DNA from: Methanoculleus methanifontis
Lineage (GTDB): Archaea; Halobacteriota; Methanomicrobia; Methanomicrobiales; Methanoculleaceae
DNA: 64,000 bases
Assembly: GCF_030464365.1 (NCBI RefSeq)
Contig: NZ_VCYI01000005.1
Coordinates: forward strand, 1-64,000
Reading direction: 5' to 3'
The notes under the pieces are model-generated. The model searched no databases, was not told the origin of the DNA, and saw only the letters and a program-made list of their open reading frames with translations. Each line of letters opens with the position of its first letter. Position 1 is the first letter of the stretch. The translations under genes were made by a program, and so were the position numbers. Shown here piece by piece: positions 15,987 to 23,850 of the stretch.

Positions 15987-17408
15987 CTACGGCGAAAAGA
16001 TCATCATCCGCTCTTCGGTCATCTCCTCGATTGCGTACCTCGGCCCCTCGCGCCCGATGCCCGAACCCCTGACCCCACCGTAGGGAGCGTGGTCCATACG
16101 GAACGTTGATGCGTCGTTGACCACCAGGCCGCCGACCCGGAGTTCCTCAAACGCCTGCGCGATCCTCCGGGAATCGTGGGTGAAGATGCCCGCCTGCAGC
16201 CCGTATTCGGTGTCGTTCGCGAACGCTATCGCTTCTTCGAAGGTCTCGTAGGGGGCGACCGTCACCACCGGGGCGAAGACCTCGGTCCGGTTCACCGCCA
16301 TATCCGGTGTCGTGTCGACAAGGATCGTCGGCTTGAAAAGTGGGCCGTCGCGGGTTCCGCCGACGAGCACCTTCGCGCCCGACGCGACAGCCTCCTGCAC
16401 CTTTGCAAGCGCCGCGGCGGCGGCATCTTCCGAGATCATCGGACTCACGTCGGTGCCGGGCTTGCGCGGGTCGCCGGTGGTAAGGGCGCGGGCCCGCTCG
16501 ACGAGCAGCGCGAGCGCCTCCTCGTAGATCGGGCGGTGAAGGTAGACCCGCTGCACCGCGATGCAGGCCTGGCCGGCGTTCGAAAAGGCACCGGCAACGA
16601 TCCGGTCGGCGGCGAAGGGGATGTCGGCATCTTCGTGAACGATCACGGCCGCGTTGCCGCCAAGTTCCAGCCCGACGCGCTTTTGGCCGGCAATCCCCCT
16701 CAGGTGCCACCCGACAGCCGGGCTCCCGGTGAAACTCACGCAGGCGACCCGGTCGTCCCGCACCATCCGCTCCGCAAGATCGGTGTGGCAGGGGACGACG
16801 CTGACCGCTTCGGGCGGGATGCCGGCATCAAGAGCCATCTCACCGAGCATCAGCGAAGAGATCGGGGTGGCCGACGCAGGTTTGAGGACGACGGAGTCCC
16901 CAGCGCCGATGGCCGGTCCCAGTTTGTGGCAGGCAAGGTTGAGCGGGAAGTTGAACGGCGTGATCGCGAGCACCGGGCCGAGCGGGAACCGGCGAAGGCA
17001 GCCGACCCTCCCTTCCCCGGCCGCGTTCCAATCGAGAGGAAGGATTGTGCCGTCGATCCGGCGCGCTTCCTCGGCGGAGACCTCGATCGTCTCCCGTGCA
17101 CGCACGACCTCGCTTTCGGCGAGAGCGCGGGTCTTCCCCGCTTCGAGCATGATCGTCCCGGTAAGTTCGGCGGACCGTTCCCGGATGAGATCGGCGAGGT
17201 TGTAGAGGATCTCAGAGCGGCGGTGAGCCGGAAGGCGGCGGGTGAGGGAGAACCCGCGTTCTGCACAACGGAGGGCGTCCTCAACGTCGTCGCTCCCGGC
17301 AAGGCAGACCCGGCCGACGATCTCTCCAGTGCAGGGGAACCGGACGTCCAGGACATCGGTGCTCGTCCGCCATTCTCCGCCGACCAGGAATCCGCGCGGC
17401 TCTGTCAT
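15987..17408 (-). CDS. NAD(P)-dependent aldehyde dehydrogenase family protein
   Basis: The 473-aa enzyme oxidises an aldehyde to an acid. It shows the cofactor and active-site signatures of the ALDH superfamily: ITPFNFPLNLACHKLGPAIG (about residues 149-168), LELGGNA with the general-base Glu near 250, and FSNAGQACIAVQRVYLH with the catalytic Cys near 285. Many methanogens carry a related lactaldehyde dehydrogenase (CofA) for F420 synthesis. That role is possible here, but the sequence alone does not prove it. A TATA element 26 nt before the ATG implies a leaderless mRNA. It is not obviously co-transcribed with the GalT-like gene 275 nt upstream. Confidence 0.85.
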   Translation of the reverse strand: MTEPRGFLVGGEWRTSTDVLDVRFPCTGEIVGRVCLAGSDDVEDALRCAERGFSLTRRLPAHRRSEILYNLADLIRERSAELTGTIMLEAGKTRALAESEVVRARETIEVSAEEARRIDGTILPLDWNAAGEGRVGCLRRFPLGPVLAITPFNFPLNLACHKLGPAIGAGDSVVLKPASATPISSLMLGEMALDAGIPPEAVSVVPCHTDLAERMVRDDRVACVSFTGSPAVGWHLRGIAGQKRVGLELGGNAAVIVHEDADIPFAADRIVAGAFSNAGQACIAVQRVYLHRPIYEEALALLVERARALTTGDPRKPGTDVSPMISEDAAAAALAKVQEAVASGAKVLVGGTRDGPLFKPTILVDTTPDMAVNRTEVFAPVVTVAPYETFEEAIAFANDTEYGLQAGIFTHDSRRIAQAFEELRVGGLVVNDASTFRMDHAPYGGVRGSGIGREGPRYAIEEMTEERMMIFSP

Positions 17409-17430
17409 GGGAGAGAATTGATGCGGCTCA

Positions 17431-17438
17431 AAATTAAT
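17431..17438 (-). promoter_or_regulatory. TATA box of the aldehyde dehydrogenase gene
   Basis: ATTAATTT on the minus strand is centred about 26 nt upstream of the ATG at 17408, consistent with leaderless transcription. Confidence 0.5.
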
Positions 17439-17536
17439 TTTTGGCTCCGTCAGAGCGCTTCGCGCACCCTCCGGGCGATACCCGGTTGTCGGTAGAAGAG
17501 AGGCCCTTGCCGGGATAGTGACAGGTCTTCACGCGA

Positions 17537-17584
17537 AATGCGACTGCCCGTAGGACAGGAGTTTGAGCACCGTCAGGTGCGAAG
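17537..17584 (+). repeat. mini-hairpin module copy C
   Basis: This intergenic copy shares GCGACTGCC...GGAGTTTGAGCACC with copies A and B. Its first stem is CTGCCC-GTA-GGACAG (5 of 6 pairs) and its second is GCACC-GTCA-GGTGC. It lies about 2 kb from the other two copies, between the aldehyde dehydrogenase and GalT-like genes. Confidence 0.75.
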
Positions 17585-17614
17585 TGCGCGAAACCCAAAG
17601 CGAGAATGACAACT

Positions 17615-17643
17615 CCTTCGCGTTCTTCGCGCCTTCGCGTGAG
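17615..17643 (+). repeat. dispersed TTCGCG-rich repeat, copy 1
   Basis: CCTTCGCGTTCTTCGCG followed by CCTTCGCGTGAG recurs, with two differences, at 34604-34632, about 17 kb away. Both copies are intergenic. Confidence 0.7.
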
Positions 17644-17683
17644 CCGTCGGTGTATGGGTAAACCCGGAGATATTCAACAAACC

Positions 17684-18613
17684 TTACTCTTTCTCCCGGA
17701 AGAGCGCGCCGAGGTCTTCGGGGAGCGTCAGGACGATCGGCTCCAGGTGCAGCCGCTCCATGAACGCCGAGTCGCACATGGAGAGGCTGTTCGGGTTTAA
17801 CCGTGCGATGATTGAGCAGAAAGCACGATGGCCCTGCCCGGCTGTTCCGGGGGCATCAAAGAAGATCGAGGCGTTGAAGGCGTGCGTGCCGAGGCTCCGG
17901 TAAAAGTCGACGACACGGAGGATTCCGTCGGCCAGTGGCTCGATATATGGTTCGAGTTCCTCAAGCGTCGATATCGGGAGGATTCCCCGCACCTCACGCT
18001 CGCCGAGCGGGACGGGGTTTGCCGACCAGAAGATCTCGTTCTCGAAGAGAAAACGCTCCGAGCAGCGTTCGCGCTCTACGAGATCGTCCCAGTAGAGACG
18101 GCCGCGATCGGCGAGATAGCGGCGACCGCCGGAGATGTAGAGCTCCGCAAGGTGGGTGGGCTCCACATCGGCGATGCCCTGCAGGTGCGGGTGGACGATG
18201 CTCGCACCGGCCGACGGGAGGTGGTTCCAGTTGATGCTCGCATATCCAGGAGTTCGAGCAAGGGCCTCTGCCGTTCCGGATATGGCATCGGCGAGACACT
18301 TCGCGTCGAACCGGCCGGGCCCGTGATCAGGGGTGATCACCGTGACCACGTGATGCCCGGCGAACGGGTAGAGGTTCGGGAACGTCACGCTCTTCCCGCA
18401 CCGGAGCCGGCTCCCGTCCTCGAACGTCGGGGTGGAAGTATCTATAGCATCGGGGCAGAAGGGGCAGCCGTCGCGGGATGAAGGCATGGCAGGAGCGGCG
18501 TCGATCTGCCTCTCAACCCGGACAGGACTGATCCGGCACCGGATGCCGGTGAGAGATTCCCGGCGGTACTGGAGAATCCCCCGCTCCGTCAGGATCTCGC
18601 GGGTAGTGAACAT
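17684..18613 (-). CDS. galactose-1-phosphate uridylyltransferase-like protein
   Basis: This 309-aa protein belongs to the GalT branch of the HIT superfamily, which transfers nucleotidyl groups through a His intermediate. The zinc-site motif CPFC is near residue 50. The active-site region NHLPSAGASIVHPHLQG (about 150-166) contains the HPHxQ signature. A C-terminal half of GalT type follows, ending near FMERLHLEPIVLT. The substrate is unproven; sugar-nucleotide supply for surface glycans is possible. A TATA-like TTTTATAC lies about 35 nt before the ATG. Confidence 0.8.
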   Translation of the reverse strand: MFTTREILTERGILQYRRESLTGIRCRISPVRVERQIDAAPAMPSSRDGCPFCPDAIDTSTPTFEDGSRLRCGKSVTFPNLYPFAGHHVVTVITPDHGPGRFDAKCLADAISGTAEALARTPGYASINWNHLPSAGASIVHPHLQGIADVEPTHLAELYISGGRRYLADRGRLYWDDLVERERCSERFLFENEIFWSANPVPLGEREVRGILPISTLEELEPYIEPLADGILRVVDFYRSLGTHAFNASIFFDAPGTAGQGHRAFCSIIARLNPNSLSMCDSAFMERLHLEPIVLTLPEDLGALFREKE

Positions 18614-18793
18614 AGCCCTTCATACTCCAGTTGGCGCGCCGAGCGTATAAAACCCTGTCAGGGTTGGCGGCGATGGAGGGCTGAGGCTCGGAAAGAACGC
18701 ACAAATCGCGGAGATAATCGTGAATACCCGTGAAGCCGGCTCGCATACCGGTACGGCGATGCGGTTCAAAAAAAGGGATAGGCGTTTTCCGTC

Positions 18794-19786
18794 TCAGACA
18801 ATGTGCTTGCCGAGGAGGCGGATGGAGTTGGTCATGTCGGGGCCGAGCGGCGAACCGAAGATGATCTGGGTAACTCCAGCCTTTGTGAGGTCTTCGCACT
18901 TCTGCTTGACCATGTCGGGGGTTCCGGCGATGGTGAAGGCGTCGATCTCCGCGTCGGTGACAAGTCCGCCGACGGTCTTGAAGTCGAAGCGGCCGAGCGC
19001 TTCCTTGATCTTCTCAACGTTGTCCAGGTTGAGTCCGTGGCGCTGGAGAAGCGCGGGCGGGGAGCCGGCGGCGATGAATGCGGCAACAATCTTCGCGGCG
19101 TTCCGGGCCTTCTTCTCGTCCCTGTCGATGGACATGGCGGTGTAGGCGCCGACGTCGAACTTCTTCTTGCCGGCCTTTTCCATGGCTCCCTTGATGATCG
19201 GGATGGCGACCTCGAAGTCCTTGGGGTTCGAGGCGTTGATCAGGGCACCGTCACCGACCGTTCCGGCGAGCTCGAGCACCTTGGGACCCTGGGCGCCGAT
19301 GTAGACCGGGATGGCCTTCTTGCCGGGCAGGGTGACACCGGTCAGCTTGGCGCCGTCGTAGTCGAAGAACTCCAGGTTACCGGACTTCTTGACCTCTTCA
19401 CCGGCGAGGAGTTTCCGGATCTGCTCGACACCCTCTCTCAGGTGACCGACGGGCTTGACGGGGTCGATCGCGAGCTTGGGAAGCGTCGAGAGGTCGCCGG
19501 GCCCGATACCGAGGACGGCACGTCCGTCGGAGATCTCGTTTAAGGTAGCCATAAAGGATGCAATGGCTGCCGGGGTGTCGGTGAATGTGTTCATGATGCC
19601 CGGGCCCATCTTGATCGAGTCAGTGTTTGCTGCGATCATGGCGAGGGTCGGGTATGCATGACGGTTGTTGTAGTGGTTCGTGATCCAAGCGTAGTCGATA
19701 TCCTTCGACTCTGCAAGCTTGGTGTACTTCACCACCTGCTTGACGTTGATTGCTCCGGGCACAAATTCAATTCCATATGTAGTCAA
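18794..19786 (-). CDS. mer: F420-dependent methylenetetrahydromethanopterin reductase
   Basis: Mer reduces methylene-H4MPT to methyl-H4MPT with F420H2, the step after Mtd. The 330-aa bacterial-luciferase-like TIM barrel has YGIEFVPGAINVKQVVKYTK at the N-terminus, then ITNHYNNRHAYPTLAMIAA, GPGIMNTFTDTPAAIAS and IGPGDLSTL, all typical of Mer. The start is a TTG at 19786 with a perfect GAGGTG 7 nt upstream. An in-frame ATG at 19801 lies before that ribosome site and at the predicted transcription start, so it is not used. The gene stands alone with its own promoter. Confidence 0.97.
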   Translation of the reverse strand: MTTYGIEFVPGAINVKQVVKYTKLAESKDIDYAWITNHYNNRHAYPTLAMIAANTDSIKMGPGIMNTFTDTPAAIASFMATLNEISDGRAVLGIGPGDLSTLPKLAIDPVKPVGHLREGVEQIRKLLAGEEVKKSGNLEFFDYDGAKLTGVTLPGKKAIPVYIGAQGPKVLELAGTVGDGALINASNPKDFEVAIPIIKGAMEKAGKKKFDVGAYTAMSIDRDEKKARNAAKIVAAFIAAGSPPALLQRHGLNLDNVEKIKEALGRFDFKTVGGLVTDAEIDAFTIAGTPDMVKQKCEDLTKAGVTQIIFGSPLGPDMTNSIRLLGKHIV

Positions 19787-19821
19787 GGCTATACACCTCA
19801 TTGAGTAGTTACGTGCCGGGA

Positions 19822-19834
19822 GTTATATATATTA
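19822..19834 (-). promoter_or_regulatory. TATA box of mer
   Basis: The AT-only stretch AATATATATAAC on the minus strand lies about 40 nt before the mer start and predicts a leader of roughly 16 nt that contains the GAGGTG site. Confidence 0.6.
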
Positions 19835-20050
19835 TCATTTTGTGCTCTCCAAACGACACGTACCGCACAGGTAGTGCAAAATAGAAGGGCGTAACGAGTT
19901 CTCCAGGACATCAGGTGAATCCTCTCCCTTACCCGCGAGGAGGCTTCAGCAAGGGGGAGTTAAACCGGAATGCTTAAGTAATGACTTCCCGTGATTGGGC
20001 GGAACTCCGCCCCCCCAGAACGTACAGAAATATATATGTCCGTCCGCCCA

Positions 20051-20060
20051 CATATTTATC
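20051..20060 (+). promoter_or_regulatory. TATA box of the FtsZ-like gene
   Basis: CATATTTATC is centred 26 nt before an ATG at 20081, which begins a 19-codon frame. Between mer and this point (19835-20050) I see only an inverted repeat, GGGCGG-AACT-CCGCCC (19997-20012), and AT-rich tracts. Confidence 0.5.
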
Positions 20061-20080
20061 AGTAGTTTTGGATGATATTC

Positions 20081-20140
20081 ATGCTTCTTTCGCGGCAAAG
20101 GCCACTTTGGATATGCGAAGGTGTCTGGTGGGGAGTATAA
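20081..20140 (+). CDS. possible 19-aa leader peptide, Trp-rich
   Basis: An ATG at the predicted transcription start opens a 19-codon frame, MLLSRQRPLWICEGVWWGV, that ends 4 nt before the ATG of the FtsZ-like gene. Three of 19 residues are Trp. The frame could be a leaderless regulatory peptide, or chance. Its position exactly at the predicted start site is the main support. Confidence 0.3.
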   Translation: MLLSRQRPLWICEGVWWGV

Positions 20141-20144
20141 TCTT

Positions 20145-22082
20145 ATGCGAGTGCTGACGATAGGGTTGGGCGGCGCCGGGTCGCGTGTTGTGGATCAACT
20201 CTATGACCATGACCGGCGTAGTAAGGTCTACTGCATGAGTGCGGTAGCGATTGATATCGACCCGAACTCCCTGCTGCAACTCCGCCATCTCCCCAATCCC
20301 GCAAGGATCTTCTTCCCACGGGTCGATATATCGGGCCGCGCTCATGTCACGGACGTGATCGATATCGAGGAGGTGATGACCCGCCTCCAGAGTATGGATA
20401 CGATGGAGATCGACGCCATCCTCTTCTGTTGCGGGCTCGGGGGCAGCGTCATCGATATTGCGCCGCCTATCATCGCCGAGATCCGGAAGTCCTACGTGGA
20501 ACCGATCTTCGCCCTTGCCATACTGCCGTGCCTGGAGGAAGGGAAGCGGGTCTCGGCCAAGGCCGCCGACGACCTCGAAGTGCTCCAGGAACTCGTTGAT
20601 GCTGTCATCCTCTTCGACAACGAGACCTGGTCGCAGAAGATCAAGGCAGCCGCCGCTGCAGCCGAGGCCGAGAACACCGGCGTCATGGGCCAGCTGCGCC
20701 AGATCCCCATAGGGTCGGACCCGAGAACGCACTACAGCATGCTCAACGAGAGGATTGCGCGCCAGATCGGCCTTCTTCTTCGCGCCGGAGAATTCAACGA
20801 GTCCGGGCTCGACGTCGCCGAGGTCGTTCTGGATGCCGGAGAGGTCTTGAACACCCTGAAGGGGAACGGGTTCGTCGCGGTCGGCTACGCCACGGAGCGG
20901 CTGCCGACCGGATGGCTGAACATCTTCCACCGCCGACAGTCGCTCAAAGACTTCATCCAGGGTTCGCAGGAGAAGGCTGCCCGGATCATCTCCCTCGCAA
21001 AAAAAGCGGTCTATGAAGATGTATCGGTTCCCTGCGACCTCACGAGCGCCGATAAGGCGCTGGTGCTGATCGCCGGCCCTTCAGCCGAACTCTCGATGAA
21101 GGGGTTCCAGACCGTCCGAAAATGGATCGACCGGAGCATCGCCGGGCTCGAGATGCGGTCGGGGGACTATCCGGTGAAGAACACATCGTTTGTGGGGATC
21201 ATAATCGTGCTCTCGGGGATATCCAACATCCCCCGGGTCGAGGAGATCCAGGACATCCGGACGGAATACCAGCTTGAATGCGAGGAAGAACGATTGAGGG
21301 CGGAAGAAGAAGTGCGGCTGTGTGAAGAGGAGGCGGCCGGCATCGTCCCCGAGGTGCCGGATGACGAGGGCGCCCGGGACTTTGCCTCACCTCTTGAGTC
21401 GGCATATCTGGAGGAGATCGGATACATGGTAGAACCAACCACACCGGAGAAGGATGAGATGATCGCGCTCCCGGGCAACGGCGGAAGCGACCAGAAGCGC
21501 AGGGATGATACCATCGACATGCTCCCGAAAGCCGAGAAGAAGCAGGACGAAGATCCCGTCGTCCTTCCCCCGAAGCAGGGCGGGAGGGAGATCGATCTCA
21601 CCGGGTCGGCCTCGATCACCTCGTCGGTGCCCGCCCCGAAGAACGCTACCTTCGGCCTCAAAGGGATCAACATCGAGAAGACGGGCCCAAAAGACGATGC
21701 GGTATCATACTCCACAGCCTTAAAGCCCGTGCAGCGGCCGAAAGAGGGGTCGCTCTCCGCAGATGCGGGCACCCCTGATCGCGGGATACAGCGGCCGAAA
21801 GAAGGGGTGTTCACGGGCGATCACGTCACGCTCGGCCACGGGATACAGCGGCCGAAGGACAACCTCTTCGATGAAGCCGGCCTGCACATGCGCGAAGGGA
21901 TGCCCTTACCGAAGGACGGTTCGCTGGGCCAGAAGGGGTTCGCCCGATCCGGCCCCCGCCCGAAGGAGGTCGGTCCCTCGCGCGGAAGGCTCGAGGTGAT
22001 CGATACGGCCGCCCGGCAGAAGAGCAGTGAGGAGAAAAAAACGGACGACGACACGGACGGCGGGATCACCTGGATCCAGTAG
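20145..22082 (+). CDS. FtsZ/tubulin-like GTPase-domain protein with repeat tail
   Basis: The 645-aa protein starts MRVLTIGLGGAGSRVVDQL, a nucleotide-binding opening like FtsZ and tubulin. It continues with CCGLGGSVIDIAPPI (about 94-108) in place of the canonical GGGTGSG loop, and VDAVILFDNETW (about 147-158) like the FtsZ ILFDN region. The first 340 residues are the GTPase-like part. The tail is charged and probably disordered, with repeats VQRPKEG, IQRPKEG and IQRPKD (about 527-580). The role is unknown; a cytoskeletal or scaffold function is inferred. The GTG at 20121 is an alternative start. Its 3' end overlaps nrpR by 17 nt, tail to tail. Confidence 0.75.
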   Translation: MRVLTIGLGGAGSRVVDQLYDHDRRSKVYCMSAVAIDIDPNSLLQLRHLPNPARIFFPRVDISGRAHVTDVIDIEEVMTRLQSMDTMEIDAILFCCGLGGSVIDIAPPIIAEIRKSYVEPIFALAILPCLEEGKRVSAKAADDLEVLQELVDAVILFDNETWSQKIKAAAAAAEAENTGVMGQLRQIPIGSDPRTHYSMLNERIARQIGLLLRAGEFNESGLDVAEVVLDAGEVLNTLKGNGFVAVGYATERLPTGWLNIFHRRQSLKDFIQGSQEKAARIISLAKKAVYEDVSVPCDLTSADKALVLIAGPSAELSMKGFQTVRKWIDRSIAGLEMRSGDYPVKNTSFVGIIIVLSGISNIPRVEEIQDIRTEYQLECEEERLRAEEEVRLCEEEAAGIVPEVPDDEGARDFASPLESAYLEEIGYMVEPTTPEKDEMIALPGNGGSDQKRRDDTIDMLPKAEKKQDEDPVVLPPKQGGREIDLTGSASITSSVPAPKNATFGLKGINIEKTGPKDDAVSYSTALKPVQRPKEGSLSADAGTPDRGIQRPKEGVFTGDHVTLGHGIQRPKDNLFDEAGLHMREGMPLPKDGSLGQKGFARSGPRPKEVGPSRGRLEVIDTAARQKSSEEKKTDDDTDGGITWIQ

Positions 22083-23034
22083 CGTCCGCTATTTTTTCGA
22101 ACGGTATGGTTCCTGCACCAACCTCGGTTTTGATAGCGTAACCTTTCTCAACGGCGTTCCCTACCATGTTCATGCCGCTGAGCGCAATGACGGAGAGGCG
22201 GTAGGGGTGTTTCGGAAGGTTGAACTCGCCGATGCCCCCTCCGGCAGGGAACGTGAAGCCGCACTCCTCCATCAGGCCGACGGTCACCTCCACCCGATAC
22301 CGTGCGGCCGCCGGCACCGCACGGACGTTTGCAAGCGCGACGCCGGCCCGGGTCGTCACCAGCCGGTTGATCGAGGTGAGTCCGGCGGATATGAAGAGGT
22401 GGAGCGGGTCGACCGACGTCCCGCGGTAGCCGATGAGATCGAGGAACCCGGCGGAGCCGTCCTCATCGACGGCAATCCTGCCGGCGTATTCGAGCCTCGT
22501 CGGGATACCCAACTTCTGGAGGATGCCGTCCAGGGTGATGCTGCAGGCCGTCATGATCCCGATGTGACCGTCGGGTATGCGGGGATCGGAATCGACGATC
22601 CGGTAGGCGTTGAGGAACCCGTAGCCCGTTGCTGCCACCTCGTCGAAGGCTGCCGTGACGCCCGGGAGGTCTTCTTCCCGCACGAAGGAGAGGTTGTAGG
22701 CGACGCTGCCCGTGCTGGTCGACGGGTCGAAGGTGCTCCGGAAGGCGAGCTGCTCGAGCCTCGATATGATGAAGCCGAGCCTTTGATCGACGAGCGCGCT
22801 TTCGCTCTCGGCGATCCCGGCCTCGGTGAGGAGACGTCCCCGGTTCCCGACCTTCTCCGTAAATCCCATCTCGTCGAGGTACTGGAGATAGTACTGGACG
22901 GCGCGGTCGCTCAGGACGAATCCGCGTTCACCCATCTTCTCGCTCAACCGTTTTGCGCCCAGGGGTTCGTGCGATTCCGCGAGAATCCGGAGGATCTCAA
23001 GATATTTCCGTTCTGAACGTATCGAGGGGGTCAT
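22066..23034 (-). CDS. nrpR: NrpR-type transcriptional regulator
   Basis: NrpR represses nitrogen-assimilation genes in methanogens and is released by 2-oxoglutarate. The 322-aa product has an N-terminal winged helix-turn-helix (ILRILAESHEPLGAKRLSEK, about 14-33) and one NrpR/DUF128 domain, with motifs DGHIGIMTACSITLDGIL and FPAGGGIGEFNLPKHP. One sensor domain is present, as in the shorter Methanosarcina-type proteins; Methanococcus has two. It overlaps the upstream dUTPase-like gene by 4 nt (ATGA), so the two are probably co-transcribed. No nitrogen genes lie nearby. Confidence 0.9.
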   Translation of the reverse strand: MTPSIRSERKYLEILRILAESHEPLGAKRLSEKMGERGFVLSDRAVQYYLQYLDEMGFTEKVGNRGRLLTEAGIAESESALVDQRLGFIISRLEQLAFRSTFDPSTSTGSVAYNLSFVREEDLPGVTAAFDEVAATGYGFLNAYRIVDSDPRIPDGHIGIMTACSITLDGILQKLGIPTRLEYAGRIAVDEDGSAGFLDLIGYRGTSVDPLHLFISAGLTSINRLVTTRAGVALANVRAVPAAARYRVEVTVGLMEECGFTFPAGGGIGEFNLPKHPYRLSVIALSGMNMVGNAVEKGYAIKTEVGAGTIPFEKIADATGSR

Positions 23035-23456
23035 CGGGTACGCACCGCACCAACACTATCCTGATACCGGCCCTGGTACAGCCGGTCACCGTTCAACACT
23101 TCCTGCAGGATCATCTGCACGATTCGGTCGCCTTCAAGAAGGCGGATCTCCTCTGCGCCGGAGTTCGTCAGGCAGAGCGTCAACTGGCCGCGGAACCCGG
23201 GATCGACGAACCCCCCGCCGAGGAGGACGCCGCGACGCGCAAGCGAGGAGCGGCACCGGAGGGTCGCCGCGACGTCGTGCGGGAGTTCTACCCACTCGAT
23301 CGAGGGGACGAGGGTGCATGCGCCGCGCGGGAGCACGGTCTCCTCGGCCGCGCGGAGGTCGTAGGATGCGGGCTGCTGGGATGCATCGTGGTACGGCTCG
23401 ATGACGAGATCGCCGTTTTCGCGCCGGCAAGCGATTTCGCTGGATGAGAGGATCAT
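23031..23456 (-). CDS. dUTPase / dCTP deaminase family protein
   Basis: The 141-aa trimer-type nucleotide hydrolase has family motifs RCRSSLARRGVLLGGGFVDP (about 73-92), FRGQLTLCLTN and GDRIVQMILQEV, plus the C-terminal YQGRYQDSVGAVRTR arm. The family removes dUTP or deaminates dCTP. The position usually held by the catalytic Glu of deaminases (in a TLELTN-like strand) is Cys here (TLCLTN). This favours a dUTPase-like role, but that is an inference from memory of the motif. Start MILSSSEI is chosen because a TATA-like TTTTTATG lies about 20 nt upstream. Confidence 0.8.
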   Translation of the reverse strand: MILSSSEIACRRENGDLVIEPYHDASQQPASYDLRAAEETVLPRGACTLVPSIEWVELPHDVAATLRCRSSLARRGVLLGGGFVDPGFRGQLTLCLTNSGAEEIRLLEGDRIVQMILQEVLNGDRLYQGRYQDSVGAVRTR

Positions 23457-23511
23457 TGTATAGGGTACTGACATAAAAACGCTTAATAACTTACGATAGA
23501 AACCGAAGAGG

Positions 23512-23583
23512 GGACCCATGGGGTAGTGGACATCCTTTTGGGCTTCGAACCCAAGGACGCGGGTTCAATTCCCGCTGGGTCCG
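23512..23583 (+). tRNA. tRNA-Arg (UCG)
   Basis: A full cloverleaf is visible: acceptor GGACCCA/TGGGTCC, anticodon stem TTGGG/CCCAA with loop CTTCGAA (anticodon TCG), and T arm GCGGG/CCCGC with loop TTCAATT. There is no encoded CCA; the discriminator is G. A T6 run follows from 23586. No intron is seen. Confidence 0.95.
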
Positions 23584-23622
23584 TTGTTTTTTGAGGGGCG
23601 TTGTCCACGCACCCGAATATCG

Positions 23623-23760
23623 TTACATGAGCCGGATGTATGCCCTGTGCCGCTCTCCGACCGGGATGGGCGCAAAGAGCAATCCGGCACCGGGTACGTC
23701 GTCTGCCAAGGCGCGTAGCCAGATCCGGTATTCGTCCGGGCAGTGAACCCTGCAGGGATC
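23623..23760 (-). pseudogene. C-terminal remnant of a third VWA surface-protein paralogue
   Basis: On the minus strand, 45 codons end in HRAYIRLM and a TAA. The fragment DEYRIWLRALADDVPG lines up with the C-terminal segments GEYIIWVRGSAPDTAD and GEYLIRLVASAEDAPE of the two intact paralogues. The endings HRAYIRLM, DAYIRIQ and RAYIKIE also correspond. An in-frame TAG immediately upstream shows that nothing longer is translated. It is therefore the leftover end of another copy. Confidence 0.65.
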
Positions 23761-23850
23761 CTATGTCTTTGGGGGTACAGGCCCCGGAAGAAGAAGGGTT
23801 CAGGGGCCCGGGGACGCACCCCACCTGTTGAAAATAGGTGTCGGGGCCCC

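Noticed and set aside
20079-20930. Long minus-strand open frame opposite the FtsZ-like gene
   Set aside because: It is the mirror of a GC-rich coding frame, with no promoter and no family motifs, whereas the plus strand has clear GTPase-like motifs.
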